Shown in pieces: positions 35,148 to 43,355 of a stretch of DNA of 64,000 nt (within the stretch, counting starts at the first letter, position 1; each line of letters begins with the position of its first letter). Made by a program: the position numbers and the translations under genes. The notes under the pieces are model-generated. The model saw only the letters and a list, made by a program, of their open reading frames with translations. It made no database searches and was not told the origin of the DNA. The stretch lies in NCBI RefSeq assembly GCF_001005825.1, contig NZ_LBHV01000004.1, positions 186,001-250,000 on the forward strand, in the 5' to 3' direction. The stretch comes from Rhizobium sp. LC145 (GTDB lineage Bacteria > Pseudomonadota > Alphaproteobacteria > Rhizobiales > Rhizobiaceae).

Positions 35148-35438
35148 TCAATCATCATCCCAGAACGGTCCGCGATAGACGCGGCGGCTGACGAGCTTGA
35201 GGCTGCGATCCGGCTGGAGGATGTATCTTTCCTCGACCCGCTGGCCGAATTCGTTGCGGAATTCATGATTGACGACGCTGCCGATCGGCGACCGGGTAAG
35301 GCGCGAGCGCGGCTGTCCGCCATAGGTGATGCTGCCGGGGATGGGCTCTAGGTCCGGCCCCGCTCCGTAGGTGACCGCACCCGCCGTGCAGCCGGAAAGG
35401 AGCGCGGCAAAACCCGCAATGATGACGAACTGTTTCAA
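35148..35438 (-). CDS. Small lipoprotein, paralog of the divergent lipoprotein
   Basis: This encodes 96 residues. The start is TTG at 35438, preferred because GGAGG lies 8 nt upstream and it opens a clean signal peptide MKQFVIIAGFAALLSGC with the lipidated Cys at 17. The mature part shares LEPIPGSITYGGQPR, a Gly-Ser-x-Val segment and LQPDRSLKLVSRR with the rightward gene at 35636. Unknown family, probably outer membrane. It is convergent with the dehydrogenase, 11 nt from its stop. Confidence 0.75.
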   Translation of the reverse strand: MKQFVIIAGFAALLSGCTAGAVTYGAGPDLEPIPGSITYGGQPRSRLTRSPIGSVVNHEFRNEFGQRVEERYILQPDRSLKLVSRRVYRGPFWDDD

Positions 35439-35493
35439 CGTGTGATCCTCCGCAATCGCCGGGCGCATGGGACATTGGCCATTTTCCGCAGTC

Positions 35494-35522
35494 AGCATCC
35501 GCCGATTTGATCGGCGGATGCT
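35494..35522. promoter_or_regulatory. Perfect 13-bp inverted repeat between divergent lipoprotein genes
   Basis: AGCATCCGCCGAT (35494-35506) and ATCGGCGGATGCT (35510-35522) are exact complements around the loop TTG. It is central in the 197-bp gap between two divergent paralogous lipoprotein genes. It may be an operator, a cruciform or an attenuator; no U-run follows on either strand. Confidence 0.6.
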
Positions 35523-35635
35523 ATCGATATAGTCCGAGGCGTGTTTTTTGGAACATCCGGCAGACGAAATCGGCAACCGGCATCATGAAGATTGATGTTT
35601 GCTCGCAGGCTCCTAAGTTTGACCACGGAGGAGCC

Positions 35636-35899
35636 ATGCGCAGCATTTTCGTCAGTATCTCTCTCATCCTGGTTCTTGCCGGCTGCACCGCGCATGAGGC
35701 AGGGCTGGAGCCGATCCCCGGCAGCATCACCTATGGCGGGCAGCCGCGCACGAAGCTCACCAAGGCGCCCGTCGGCAGCACCGTGACCAACCGGCTGAAC
35801 GACGAACTCGGCCGCCCGGCGGAGGAAACCTACATCATCCAGCCAGACCGGTCGCTGAAACTCGTCAGCCGCCACATCATCGAGTTCCGCGACGATTGA
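35636..35899 (+). CDS. Small lipoprotein, paralog of the gene at 35148-35438
   Basis: This encodes 87 residues. MRSIFVSISLILVLAGC is a lipoprotein signal peptide with the lipidated Cys at 17. The mature part LEPIPGSITYGGQPRTKLTK and QPDRSLKLVSRHI repeat the sequence of its divergent neighbour. ACGGAGGAG precedes the ATG at 35636. The shared EPIPGSITYGGQPR signature is the family hallmark. Function unknown. Confidence 0.8.
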   Translation: MRSIFVSISLILVLAGCTAHEAGLEPIPGSITYGGQPRTKLTKAPVGSTVTNRLNDELGRPAEETYIIQPDRSLKLVSRHIIEFRDD

Positions 35900-35979
35900 A
35901 GCCACCTCAATCCTTTGGGTGAATTGAATGGGATGAATTAGCAGTATCTAATTAGAAAACCAAAGCACAGAGTGGGAAC

Positions 35980-36156
35980 ATGACAGTCGAGGAGAAATTG
36001 GAGGCGATCTGCCGAAAGGAATGGAGTCGGGTCCTTGGACTTCCGACGCGCGGGGCCTCGAGACCGGCGTCGGCTGAAAAGAAGGCAGCCCCCTCGCCCT
36101 CCGATCGCTTGACGGGCCGTCCCCCTCGCCTTCCGCCCAAGCCGCCCCAGGGCTGA
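35980..36156 (+). CDS. Possible small basic, proline-rich protein
   Basis: A 58-codon frame starts MTVEEKLEAICRKEWSRVLG and ends in a Pro/Arg-rich tail. GTGGGA is the only ribosome-site-like sequence. The amphipathic start and basic Pro-rich tail look protein-like, but codon bias is ordinary and frames on the other strand are also open. It may be a real small gene or chance. Confidence 0.3.
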   Translation: MTVEEKLEAICRKEWSRVLGLPTRGASRPASAEKKAAPSPSDRLTGRPPRLPPKPPQG

Positions 36157-36540
36157 TGCTGCGGTAATGCCACCGCCCGAACGCGAAAGCCGCCCCGGAC
36201 CGGAGCCGCTTCAACCTCTCATGATCCCTCTCGCCTTAAATCTTCGTGATCTCACAGCGTGATCCGGAGCACCTGCCAACCCGAACCACGGCTTGAATAC
36301 ATCGCACGCCAACCACAACCATTGGCCGCGTCATCCTGCGTATTCAATTTATTGTTGCATATTAAATGGAATGCAACTAACCTTCCCTTGTCGACCAGGC
36401 TGGCCCGCGAGGGAGGAATGTCCATGGCGGCGGGTGCGGCAAGCCCGGAATGCGTGGCCGCAGCCCGACCGATAGCTCGCGCCGCCTGGTCGGCACCGTG
36501 AGCGACATATCCCGACCCCGTCGAAGAGGAGGATCGGTCC
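36157..36540. other. Intergenic region with AT-rich patch and possible leader ORF
   Basis: No recognisable gene was found in these 384 bases. Around 36340-36390 the base composition becomes clearly AT-rich compared with its surroundings, consistent with a promoter or a small insertion. A 25-codon frame starting at the ATG at 36424 (MAAGAASPECVAAARPIARA...), preceded by GAGGGAGG at a good distance and ending at 36501, could be a leader peptide for the gene at 36541. Confidence 0.4.
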
Positions 36541-37110
36541 ATGGACCGGATACGTGCTTTCTATGCCGCCGATGCCAAATTGCGCGGTCTTGCGGAGATT
36601 GCCTGGGAAATGTGGAGAAGGCGGTTTTCGCGCGCACCACGGCAGGAAGCCGCCGCAGCCGGCGGGGCGAGACGGTTCGACAGGGGGCCCTCGGCCGATC
36701 TTTCAAGGGTGCTGCAGGAAGCCCAATTCCCGGCCAGGAACACCAGCGGGTGGCTGCGCTACCATGGAGCGAAGGATGGGGTACGCATCATCATTCCGCC
36801 CTATGAGACGATGCGTCCCGGCGACGTGGTGACGCTTCTCTGGGTCGCCCACGACGACCTCTGGCTCGGCGGCAGGAATATTCCCGGAACCGAGTTCGCC
36901 GACGAGAAACGCGTGACGCGCCAGGATATCGCCGATGGTATCGAGTTTCTCGTCGGGCCCTACCAGGCCAAGGTCCGGCCCATCCTCAAGTCTCAGAAGC
37001 TCTGGGGTGCCGCCCGGGTCTTCTACATGGTGACCCGCAATCGCGGCATCTTCTGCGGGCCGGAAAGCACGGTGCGGATCAACCTCTTCGAGGATCCGGA
37101 CCTCGGATAA
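36541..37110 (+). CDS. Hypothetical protein of unknown family
   Basis: This encodes 189 residues, cytoplasmic by appearance. The first 60 residues are basic and helical (MDRIRAFYAADAKLRGLAEI). The rest is a mixed alpha/beta region: WLRYHGAKDGVRIIIPPYETMRPGDVVTLLWVAHDD, then DIADGIEFLVGPYQAKVRPI, and a short C-terminal part with a single Cys (GIFCGPES). GAGGAGG lies 7 nt upstream of the ATG. A tRNA-Met gene follows on the opposite strand. The PGDVVTLLWVA segment is reminiscent of a small beta-barrel, but no family is assigned. Confidence 0.65.
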   Translation: MDRIRAFYAADAKLRGLAEIAWEMWRRRFSRAPRQEAAAAGGARRFDRGPSADLSRVLQEAQFPARNTSGWLRYHGAKDGVRIIIPPYETMRPGDVVTLLWVAHDDLWLGGRNIPGTEFADEKRVTRQDIADGIEFLVGPYQAKVRPILKSQKLWGAARVFYMVTRNRGIFCGPESTVRINLFEDPDLG

Positions 37111-37138
37111 GGCTTTGCAGGATGAATTTTCTGGAAAA

Positions 37139-37215
37139 TGGTAGCGGGAGAGGGACTTGAACCCCCGACACGCGGATTATGATTCCGCTGCTCTAACCAC
37201 CTGAGCTACCCCGCC
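37139..37215 (-). tRNA. tRNA-Met (anticodon CAT)
   Basis: The minus strand folds as a 77-nt cloverleaf: the acceptor arm begins GGCGGGG, the D-arm is GTAGCTCAG, the anticodon stem GCGGA/TCCGC carries the loop ATCATAA with anticodon CAT (complement of 37179-37181), and the T-arm contains GGTTCAAGTCC. A CCA end is encoded at 37141-37139. The body is of the elongator tRNA-Met type, with G1-U72 and G7-U66 wobble pairs at the ends of the acceptor stem. A strong promoter precedes it. Confidence 0.95.
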
Positions 37216-37266
37216 ACAGGGTCAACGGGGCCGTCCGCAAAGCGTCGATCCCGTGGGATGGGGGGC

Positions 37267-37295
37267 TTATAAGGTCGCTCCCCGCTTTGTGTCAA
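37267..37295 (-). promoter_or_regulatory. Sigma-70 promoter of tRNA-Met
   Basis: On the minus strand TTGACA (37295-37290), a 17-nt spacer and TTATAA (37272-37267) is a near-perfect housekeeping promoter. It lies 52 nt upstream of the mature tRNA 5' end, fitting a short precursor. Confidence 0.8.
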
Positions 37296-37349
37296 GCATA
37301 TGATCGGAGAAAAACCGCCTCCGCCTGAAACCCGCCGGAACGGCCAGCT

Positions 37350-38546
37350 TCAGGCCGCCACCGGCGCCGAAAGAAGCGCCTTCAGCGAGGCTTCCGCCGC
37401 CGCTGCGCGTTCCGAGCGCTCGATGAAGCCGCCGCCATAAACGCGCGCATCCGCACCCTCCGCCGAATAGAGAACGCAGGCCTGACCGGGCGCGACGCCC
37501 GCTTCGCCGACCAGCAGGTCGACATAGACGCCTTGGCTGTCGCAATGGAGGGTAGCCGGCGTCGGCGGGCGCGTGGAGCGCACCTTGGCGAAGCAGGCAA
37601 AACCATCCTTCGTATCGTTTTCCAGCGAGCTGTCGCCGATCCAGTTCATATCGCGCAGATAGACGCGGTGCGTATCCAGCGCTTCCTTCGGCCCGACGAT
37701 TACCCGGCGGGAGCGGGCGTCGAGAAAGACGACGTAGAGCGGCTCGCCGGTCGCGACCCCAAGCCCCTTGCGCTGCCCGATCGTGTAGTTGACGATGCCT
37801 TCGTGCCGGCCGAGCACCCGCCCATCGAGATGCACGATCTCGCCGGAAAGCGCCGCGTTCGGCTTCAACTTGTTGATGATGTCCGTATACTTGCCCTGCG
37901 GCACGAAACAGATGTCCTGGCTGTCGGCCTTCTTGGCGACGACCAGGCCCATCTCTTCCGCAAGCGCCCTCACCTCGGCCTTGGACATGCCGCCCAGCGG
38001 AAAGCGCAGGTAATCGATCTGCTCCTGCGTGGTCGCGAACAGGAACCAGCTCTGGTCGCGGTCGCTGTCGATCGGGCGGAAAAGCGCGCGGCGGTTCGGA
38101 TTGTCCGAGCTCGGATTGCGGGCCGAGCGGATGTAATGGCCGGTCGCCAGCGCGTCAGCCCCGAGTTCCCTGGCCGTTGCCAGGAGATCGGCGAACTTGA
38201 CCGTCTGGTTGCAGGCAACACAGGGGATCGGCGTTTCGCCCATGGCATAGGCCTCAGCGAACGGGTTTATGACCGTTTCGCGGAACCGCTTCTCGTAATC
38301 GAGCACGTAATGCGGAATGCCGAGCGTTTCGGAAACGCGGCGCGCATCCTCGATATCCTGGCCGGCACAGCAGGAGCCCGCGCGATGCACGGCTGCGCCA
38401 TGGTCGTAGAGCTGTAGCGTGATGCCGAGCACATCGTAGCCCTGGCGTTTGAGCAAGCCGGCCACCACGGAGGAATCCACTCCCCCCGACATGGCGACGA
38501 CAACGCGCGTGTCTTCCGGCCTCTTGTCAAAATCCAGCGTGTTCAA
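37350..38546 (-). CDS. mnmA: tRNA-specific 2-thiouridylase
   Basis: MnmA adds sulfur to U34 of tRNA Glu, Gln and Lys. The 398-residue protein has the PP-loop [15 protein letters not shown], the catalytic cysteines in [10 protein letters not shown] and [12 protein letters not shown], and the signature [12 protein letters not shown]. The start is TTG at 38546 ([12 protein letters not shown]), which matches the known rhizobial N-terminus and has GAGAG upstream; the open frame continues 46 codons further without homology. Confidence 0.95.
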   Translation of the reverse strand: MNTLDFDKRPEDTRVVVAMSGGVDSSVVAGLLKRQGYDVLGITLQLYDHGAAVHRAGSCCAGQDIEDARRVSETLGIPHYVLDYEKRFRETVINPFAEAYAMGETPIPCVACNQTVKFADLLATARELGADALATGHYIRSARNPSSDNPNRRALFRPIDSDRDQSWFLFATTQEQIDYLRFPLGGMSKAEVRALAEEMGLVVAKKADSQDICFVPQGKYTDIINKLKPNAALSGEIVHLDGRVLGRHEGIVNYTIGQRKGLGVATGEPLYVVFLDARSRRVIVGPKEALDTHRVYLRDMNWIGDSSLENDTKDGFACFAKVRSTRPPTPATLHCDSQGVYVDLLVGEAGVAPGQACVLYSAEGADARVYGGGFIERSERAAAAEASLKALLSAPVAA

Positions 38547-38684
38547 GAGTAACTCTCTCGGTCTCTCTGCCGCCGATGCAAGGCAGCCGGGCGAACGTCG
38601 GTCCCGCGGGCGGTATCGGCCGTCCGTCAGGCAATTGGCTGAGGATATAGAAAGGATTGGGCTTCGGTGCAAGGAGGAGCCCAA

Positions 38685-39806
38685 TCACGACTGCAGGGAC
38701 TGGTGACGCCCCGCCTCGCCGACGACCGCCGCATTGCCATTGGCCGCTCCCTCAGCCCTCACCCGCGGCAGGGCGGAGGGATATTCCCGCTGGATGAAAT
38801 CGATGAGCTTTTCGCGCATCTCGCAGCGCAGATCGAAGGTTTTAGGCGCATTGTTGGCCGAAGCCAGAATGCGGATCTCCATGACGTTCTCCCGGAAATC
38901 CGTTACCTGCACGGCGACCACCTTGCGGTCCCACAGCTTCGAGGCGGCGGCGATCTCTTCCGCCTTGCTGCGGACGACGGCCACCGGCACGCTGTAATCG
39001 AGGTAGATCATCACCGTGCCGATCAGCGCGGAACCTTCGCGTGTCCAGTTCTGGAAGGGCTTTTCGATGAAATAGCTGAGCGGCAGGACCAGCCGGCGCC
39101 AATCCCAGAGCTTCATCACGACATAGGTGGAGGTGATCTCCTCGACATTCCCCCATTCGCCCTCGACGATCAGCGCGTCGTCGATGCGGATCGGCTGCGT
39201 TATCGCAAGCTGGATGCCGGCGAGCAGGTTCTTCAGCACCGGCTGCAGGGCAAGGCCGAGAACGATGCCGGCAACGCCGGCGGAAGCCAGCAGGCTGACG
39301 CCATATTGCTGCACGGCCGGAAAGGTCATGAGGATCGCCGCTAACGTAACCGCGACGATCACGATGCTCGCGATCCGCTCCATGATGCGCGACTGCGTCA
39401 CATGCTTGCGGGCGAGCAGGTTGTCCTCCGCATCCAGCTTGAAGCGGCGCAGATAGACCGTCATCCAGATGTGCAGCGCGATCTTCGCCATCCAGCCGAC
39501 GACGATGATGAAGCCGATAAGGAGGATGTGGCGCAGCGTCGTTGCCTGGTAATCCGTGAGCGGCGCTACGGCCGCCCCGAAGGAAAGCGCCCAGGTGAGA
39601 ATGGCGAGCCGCATCGGCCGGCGCGTGCGCGCCACCAGCGAGCGCCAGAAGAGATCCTTATTCTCCACGAGCCGGGTCAGGATGCGGAAGCCGAGGCGCT
39701 GGATGAAGAGACCGAGCCCGAAAGCTGCGGCAAGCACCGCGATCGAAACCGCCCAGTCGGGCAGCCAGGCAAAATCGCTGCGGAATTCCTCGATGAAGCG
39801 TTCCAT
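38685..39806 (-). CDS. MscS-family mechanosensitive ion channel
   Basis: This 373-residue inner-membrane protein has four or five transmembrane helices. VSLLASAGVAGIVLGLALQPVLKNLLAGIQLAITQPIRIDD is the MscS pore helix and the start of the beta domain: a Gly/Ala-rich helix, then the typical QP-x8-G-x3 turn. The C-terminal domain, about residues 225-350, is cytoplasmic. It would release solutes during osmotic downshift. It lies upstream of mnmA on the same strand, with 138 bp between. Confidence 0.92.
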   Translation of the reverse strand: MERFIEEFRSDFAWLPDWAVSIAVLAAAFGLGLFIQRLGFRILTRLVENKDLFWRSLVARTRRPMRLAILTWALSFGAAVAPLTDYQATTLRHILLIGFIIVVGWMAKIALHIWMTVYLRRFKLDAEDNLLARKHVTQSRIMERIASIVIVAVTLAAILMTFPAVQQYGVSLLASAGVAGIVLGLALQPVLKNLLAGIQLAITQPIRIDDALIVEGEWGNVEEITSTYVVMKLWDWRRLVLPLSYFIEKPFQNWTREGSALIGTVMIYLDYSVPVAVVRSKAEEIAAASKLWDRKVVAVQVTDFRENVMEIRILASANNAPKTFDLRCEMREKLIDFIQREYPSALPRVRAEGAANGNAAVVGEAGRHQSLQS

Positions 39807-39931
39807 GCCCGAGAGCTAGGGTGCATGGCAGCATGGTAAAGGCCACGAGGGGAAATTTGCCCGTCTCACGCTCCAAAAACTCGGATCACGCCCTATCCTT
39901 CAAACGAAATGGAATGGAGGAGGCCATGATC

Positions 39932-40375
39932 ATGGCGAACGGGGACGAGTTCGATCTCCAGCGTTTCGTGGAAGCACAACATCCGGTCTACCGCCAGGCG
40001 CTGCAGGAGCTTCGCGACGGCCGCAAGCGCTCGCACTGGATGTGGTTCGTCTTTCCTCAGGTGGAGGGTCTCGGCTTTTCGGCGATGTCGCAGAGATATG
40101 CCATCCGCTCCAAGGCCGAGGCACGGGCCTATCTCGTCCATCCGGTTCTCGGCGCACGCTTAAACGAATGCGTGGAGGCGATGCTGACCCACAAAGACCG
40201 CTCGGCGCACGAAATCCTGGGCTCGCCGGACGATATGAAATTCAGGAGTTCGATGACGCTGTTTGCGGCCGTCAGCGAAAAGGGCTCGCCTTTCGAGCGA
40301 GCCCTTCAACAATTTTACGACGGAGAGCGCGACCGCAAGACGATCACGCTCCTGGAAAATCAGGCGGCCGACTGA
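39932..40375 (+). CDS. DUF1810-family protein
   Basis: This encodes 147 residues. FDLQRFVEAQHPVYRQALQEL, GRKRSHWMWFVFPQ, GLGFSAMSQRYAI and LGARLNECVEAML are the conserved DUF1810 blocks. Function is unknown; some members are linked to calpastatin-like or stress genes. Start: ATG at 39932 is preferred since GGAGGAGG ends 8 nt before it; the ATG at 39926 is only 2 nt from the site. The last 16 nt overlap the convergent Tim44-like gene. Confidence 0.9.
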   Translation: MANGDEFDLQRFVEAQHPVYRQALQELRDGRKRSHWMWFVFPQVEGLGFSAMSQRYAIRSKAEARAYLVHPVLGARLNECVEAMLTHKDRSAHEILGSPDDMKFRSSMTLFAAVSEKGSPFERALQQFYDGERDRKTITLLENQAAD

Positions 40376-41388
40376 ATGGCCGAGAGCTTCCAATCATTGG
40401 CGGGCTTGCGCACGAAGGTCCAGACCTCGACGATTTCGGTCGCGTTGTCCGGATCGCCTTCGGCCACCGCGCCGGTATTGCGGTCGCGCATGTAGTCGAT
40501 GCTGGAATAGCGCAGCGCCACCGTCGCATAATCCTGACCGTTTTCGCGCCAGGCCTCAGCCAGGTCGCCCTGCAGAAGCTGGACGTCCTTCACCTCGTTC
40601 TTGAGCCCGTTGGTGGCGTTTTCGCCCAGCTCTTCGGCAAGGTAGGACATGGCCTCCGGCGTGGTGAGGTTGCGCAGCTTGCCGTAGTCCTCCTCCGCAT
40701 AGGCAGCCTGGACGTCCTTCAACAGCTTCTCGAAGTGGTCGAGATCGCGATTGGTGATGCCGATCTCGTCCGTTTCCGGTCCCGCCTGACGCGGCGCGGC
40801 AGCATATCCGCCTGCCCCGCCTGCGGCGGCACCGCCGAGCGAGCCGATCTTCGGGATCTGGAAGCCGGAGTTGCCCTGCTGCGGGGGTTCATAGGCGGCG
40901 TTGCGCTGCTGGCCGTAATTGCCGGACGGACCGGCAGGCTGCTGCTGCCGACGACCGAAGAAGCGGAAGGCAAGCATGGCAAGGCCGGCGATGACCGCGA
41001 TCTGCAGAAGCATGCCGAGGAAGCCGGCCATGCCGCCGAAGCCGCCGCCGAACATCATGCCGAGCAGGCCACCCATCAGGAGGCCGCCCATCAGGCCGCC
41101 AGCGATACCACCGAAGAGGCCGCCGGGACGCTGCTGTTGGGTCGCGTTAGGACGCGCAGCGTTCTGCGTCGCGCCCTGCGGACGCGGGGTCATGGAACGC
41201 TCGATGCCGGTTGCGGGGCCAGGCGCCGTGTTCGTGGCAGGCGGTGCCGAATAGGTGCGGGTGCCGCGGCTGCCGAAACCACCGCCGCCGCGACGGGCTT
41301 CCGCGAAGTCCACGGCTGTCAGCGAGACCGCAAGCCCGAGCGCGGCAACCGCGAAGAGCTGCTTGAAACGCCGAAGGGATGACAACAT
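40360..41388 (-). CDS. Tim44-like domain membrane protein
   Basis: This encodes 342 residues. A Sec signal or anchor (LFAVAALGLAVSLTA) is followed by a low-complexity RRGGGGFGSRGT region, then Gly/Met-rich hydrophobic segments (about 90-145: GLFGGIAGGLMGGLLMGGLL, GMLLQIAVIAGLAMLAFRFF). A linker leads to a C-terminal Tim44/TimA-like domain of about 150 residues (DLDHFEKLLKDVQAAYAEEDYGKLRNLTT ...). Alphaproteobacterial members are thought to be envelope proteins of unclear role. Of the adjacent ATGs, 41388 is better placed relative to GAGGAGAG than 41391. Confidence 0.88.
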   Translation of the reverse strand: MLSSLRRFKQLFAVAALGLAVSLTAVDFAEARRGGGGFGSRGTRTYSAPPATNTAPGPATGIERSMTPRPQGATQNAARPNATQQQRPGGLFGGIAGGLMGGLLMGGLLGMMFGGGFGGMAGFLGMLLQIAVIAGLAMLAFRFFGRRQQQPAGPSGNYGQQRNAAYEPPQQGNSGFQIPKIGSLGGAAAGGAGGYAAAPRQAGPETDEIGITNRDLDHFEKLLKDVQAAYAEEDYGKLRNLTTPEAMSYLAEELGENATNGLKNEVKDVQLLQGDLAEAWRENGQDYATVALRYSSIDYMRDRNTGAVAEGDPDNATEIVEVWTFVRKPANDWKLSAIQSAA

Positions 41389-41580
41389 CATTCTCTCCTC
41401 TTGAGCCGCGGATGCGGCCGTTCCCGATTCATATAGCAATGCAGGCCTGATGATTTGAGTCCCGCCATCGCATTTTTCACGTTGTGGTAGATAACCAACT
41501 TTGAAACGGGAGCCAAGTTCCAAAAATACAACCTATGCGAATTGTAGCGGTGCGAATGGTCGCAGGCGACAGAAAAGGAA

Positions 41581-41607
41581 AAGCCCGGCGCGAGACGCGC
41601 CGGGCTT
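41581..41607 (-). terminator. Rho-independent terminator of serA
   Basis: AAGCCCGGCGCG (41581-41592) and CGCGCCGGGCTT (41596-41607) pair over 12 bp with loop AGA, followed leftward by TTTTCCTTTTC. It is a classic terminator about 75 nt beyond the serA stop. Confidence 0.85.
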
Positions 41608-41645
41608 TGGTAGGACGGTTTAGTCGAACAGGCGAGCCGCGCACG

Positions 41646-41674
41646 CCCCACCCTCCCCTTGAGGGGGAGGTGGG
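41646..41674. repeat. CTCCCC palindrome downstream of serA
   Basis: CCCACCCTCCCC, TTGA, GGGGGAGGTGGG form an imperfect palindrome just beyond the serA stop. It shares the CTCCCC-TTG-GGGGAG core with the repeats in the bkd operon at 24681-24777, so both probably belong to one dispersed palindromic family. Confidence 0.6.
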
Positions 41675-41679
41675 ATGTC

Positions 41680-43275
41680 TCAATCCACGTTGAAGACGAG
41701 CGGCTTGGCCTGCCGGATCGCCGGGTTGGCGCGAAGCTGGTCCAGCACCTCTTCGGAAACCGGGCCGTCTACATAGAGAAGCGCGATCGCGTCCCCGCCT
41801 TCCTTCTCGCGACCGAGCTGGAAGTTGGCGATGTTGACGCCGGCATTGCCGAGCGTCGTGCCCATGAAGCCGATCATGCCCGGCACGTCCGTGTTGGTGA
41901 TGTAGATCATGTGGGCGCCGACATCGGCATCCATGTTGATGCCCTTGATCTGGATGAAGCGCGGCTTGCCGTCGGAGAACACCGTGCCCGCAACCGAACG
42001 GACCTGGTTCTCGGTCTTGACCGTCAGCTTGATGTAGCCGTCATAGACGCCCGACTTGTCGCGCTTGACCTCGGAAAGGATGATGCCCTTCTCCTTCACC
42101 ATGATCGGCGCCGAAACCATGTTGACGTCGGCGACCTGACTGCGGATCAGCCCGGCCAGAAGCGCGCTCGTCAGCGCCTTGGTGTTCATGTTGGCGGTGG
42201 CGCCGTCATAAAGAATCTCGATTTCCTTGGTCGGGCTTTCCTGCACCTGGCCGACGAAGGAGCCGAGAACGTCGGCAAGGCGGATGAAGGGCTTCAGCCG
42301 CGGCGCTTCCTCGGCCGTGATCGAAGGCATGTTGATCGCGTTGGAGACGGCGCCCTTGATCAGATAGTCCGACATCTGCTCGGCGACCTGCAAGGCGACG
42401 TTTTCCTGCGCTTCCGTGGTGGACGCGCCGAGATGCGGCGTGCAGACCACGTTGTCCAGGCCGAAGAGCGGGCTTTCGGTGGCCGGCTCCACCTCGAACA
42501 CGTCGAAGCCGGCACCGGCGACGTGGCCGGACTTAATGGCTTCGGCAAGGGCTGCCTCATCGACCAGACCGCCGCGTGCGCAGTTGACGATGCGAACGCC
42601 CTTCTTGGTCTTGGCCAGCGCTTCCTTGCTGATGATGTTGCGGGTTTTGTCGGTCAACGGTACGTGCAGGGTGATGAAGTCGGCGCGCTCCAGAAGCTCG
42701 TCCAGTTCGACCTTGATGACGCCCATCTCCTCGGCGCGCTCCTTGGAGAGGAAGGGATCATAGGCAAGCACGTGCATGCCGAGCCCGATCGCCTTTTTGC
42801 AGACGATACCGCCGATATTGCCGGCGCCGATGACGCCGAGCGTCTTGCCGGTGATCTCGACACCCATGAAGCGCGACTTCTCCCACTTGCCCGACTGTGT
42901 GGAAACGTCGGCTGCCGGAAGCTGGCGGGCGACCGCGAACATCAGCGCGATCGCATGCTCGGCGGTAGTGATCGAGTTGCCGAAGGGCGTGTTCATGACG
43001 ATGATGCCGCGGCGCGACGCAGCCGGGATATCGACATTGTCGACGCCGATGCCGGCGCGGCCGATGACCTTGAGGTTGGTCGCGGCGGCGATCAGCTTCT
43101 CCGTCGCCTTGGTGGCCGAGCGGATGGCCAGACCATCGTAATTGCCGATGATCTCGGCGAGCTTTTCCTTGTCCTTGCCGAGCTTCGGCTGGAAATCGAC
43201 TTCGACGCCGCGATCACGAAAAATCTGGACGGCGGTTTCCGAAAGTTCGTCGGATACGAGAACGCGAGGTGCCAT
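41680..43275 (-). CDS. serA: D-3-phosphoglycerate dehydrogenase
   Basis: SerA oxidises 3-phosphoglycerate with NAD, the first step of serine synthesis. The 531-residue length indicates the long type with an intervening domain and a C-terminal ACT domain (about 455-531, VPGMIGFMGTTLGNAGVNIANF) for serine feedback. GVIGAGNIGGIVCKKAIGLGM binds NAD and NCARGGLVDEAAL plus TPHLGASTTEAQ hold catalytic residues. It follows serC with an 80-bp gap containing a hairpin. Confidence 0.96.
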   Translation of the reverse strand: MAPRVLVSDELSETAVQIFRDRGVEVDFQPKLGKDKEKLAEIIGNYDGLAIRSATKATEKLIAAATNLKVIGRAGIGVDNVDIPAASRRGIIVMNTPFGNSITTAEHAIALMFAVARQLPAADVSTQSGKWEKSRFMGVEITGKTLGVIGAGNIGGIVCKKAIGLGMHVLAYDPFLSKERAEEMGVIKVELDELLERADFITLHVPLTDKTRNIISKEALAKTKKGVRIVNCARGGLVDEAALAEAIKSGHVAGAGFDVFEVEPATESPLFGLDNVVCTPHLGASTTEAQENVALQVAEQMSDYLIKGAVSNAINMPSITAEEAPRLKPFIRLADVLGSFVGQVQESPTKEIEILYDGATANMNTKALTSALLAGLIRSQVADVNMVSAPIMVKEKGIILSEVKRDKSGVYDGYIKLTVKTENQVRSVAGTVFSDGKPRFIQIKGINMDADVGAHMIYITNTDVPGMIGFMGTTLGNAGVNIANFQLGREKEGGDAIALLYVDGPVSEEVLDQLRANPAIRQAKPLVFNVD

Positions 43276-43325
43276 TGGTCACGGGCTCCTTGAAAGAGGT
43301 TCGAACTTCTAAAAGCGGGATGATG

Positions 43326-43348
43326 CGGCCCCGCCTGTCGCGGGGCCG
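43326..43348 (-). terminator. Intercistronic hairpin between serC and serA
   Basis: CGGCCCCGC (43326-43334) and GCGGGGCCG (43340-43348) pair with a 5-nt loop in the serC-serA gap. No tight U-run follows, so it may be a partial terminator or processing site that lets serC be expressed above serA. Confidence 0.5.
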
Positions 43349-43355
43349 GAACCGG

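Noticed and set aside
41659-43293. 544-codon rightward open frame
   Set aside because: It is antisense to serA; no plausible ribosome site or protein motif.
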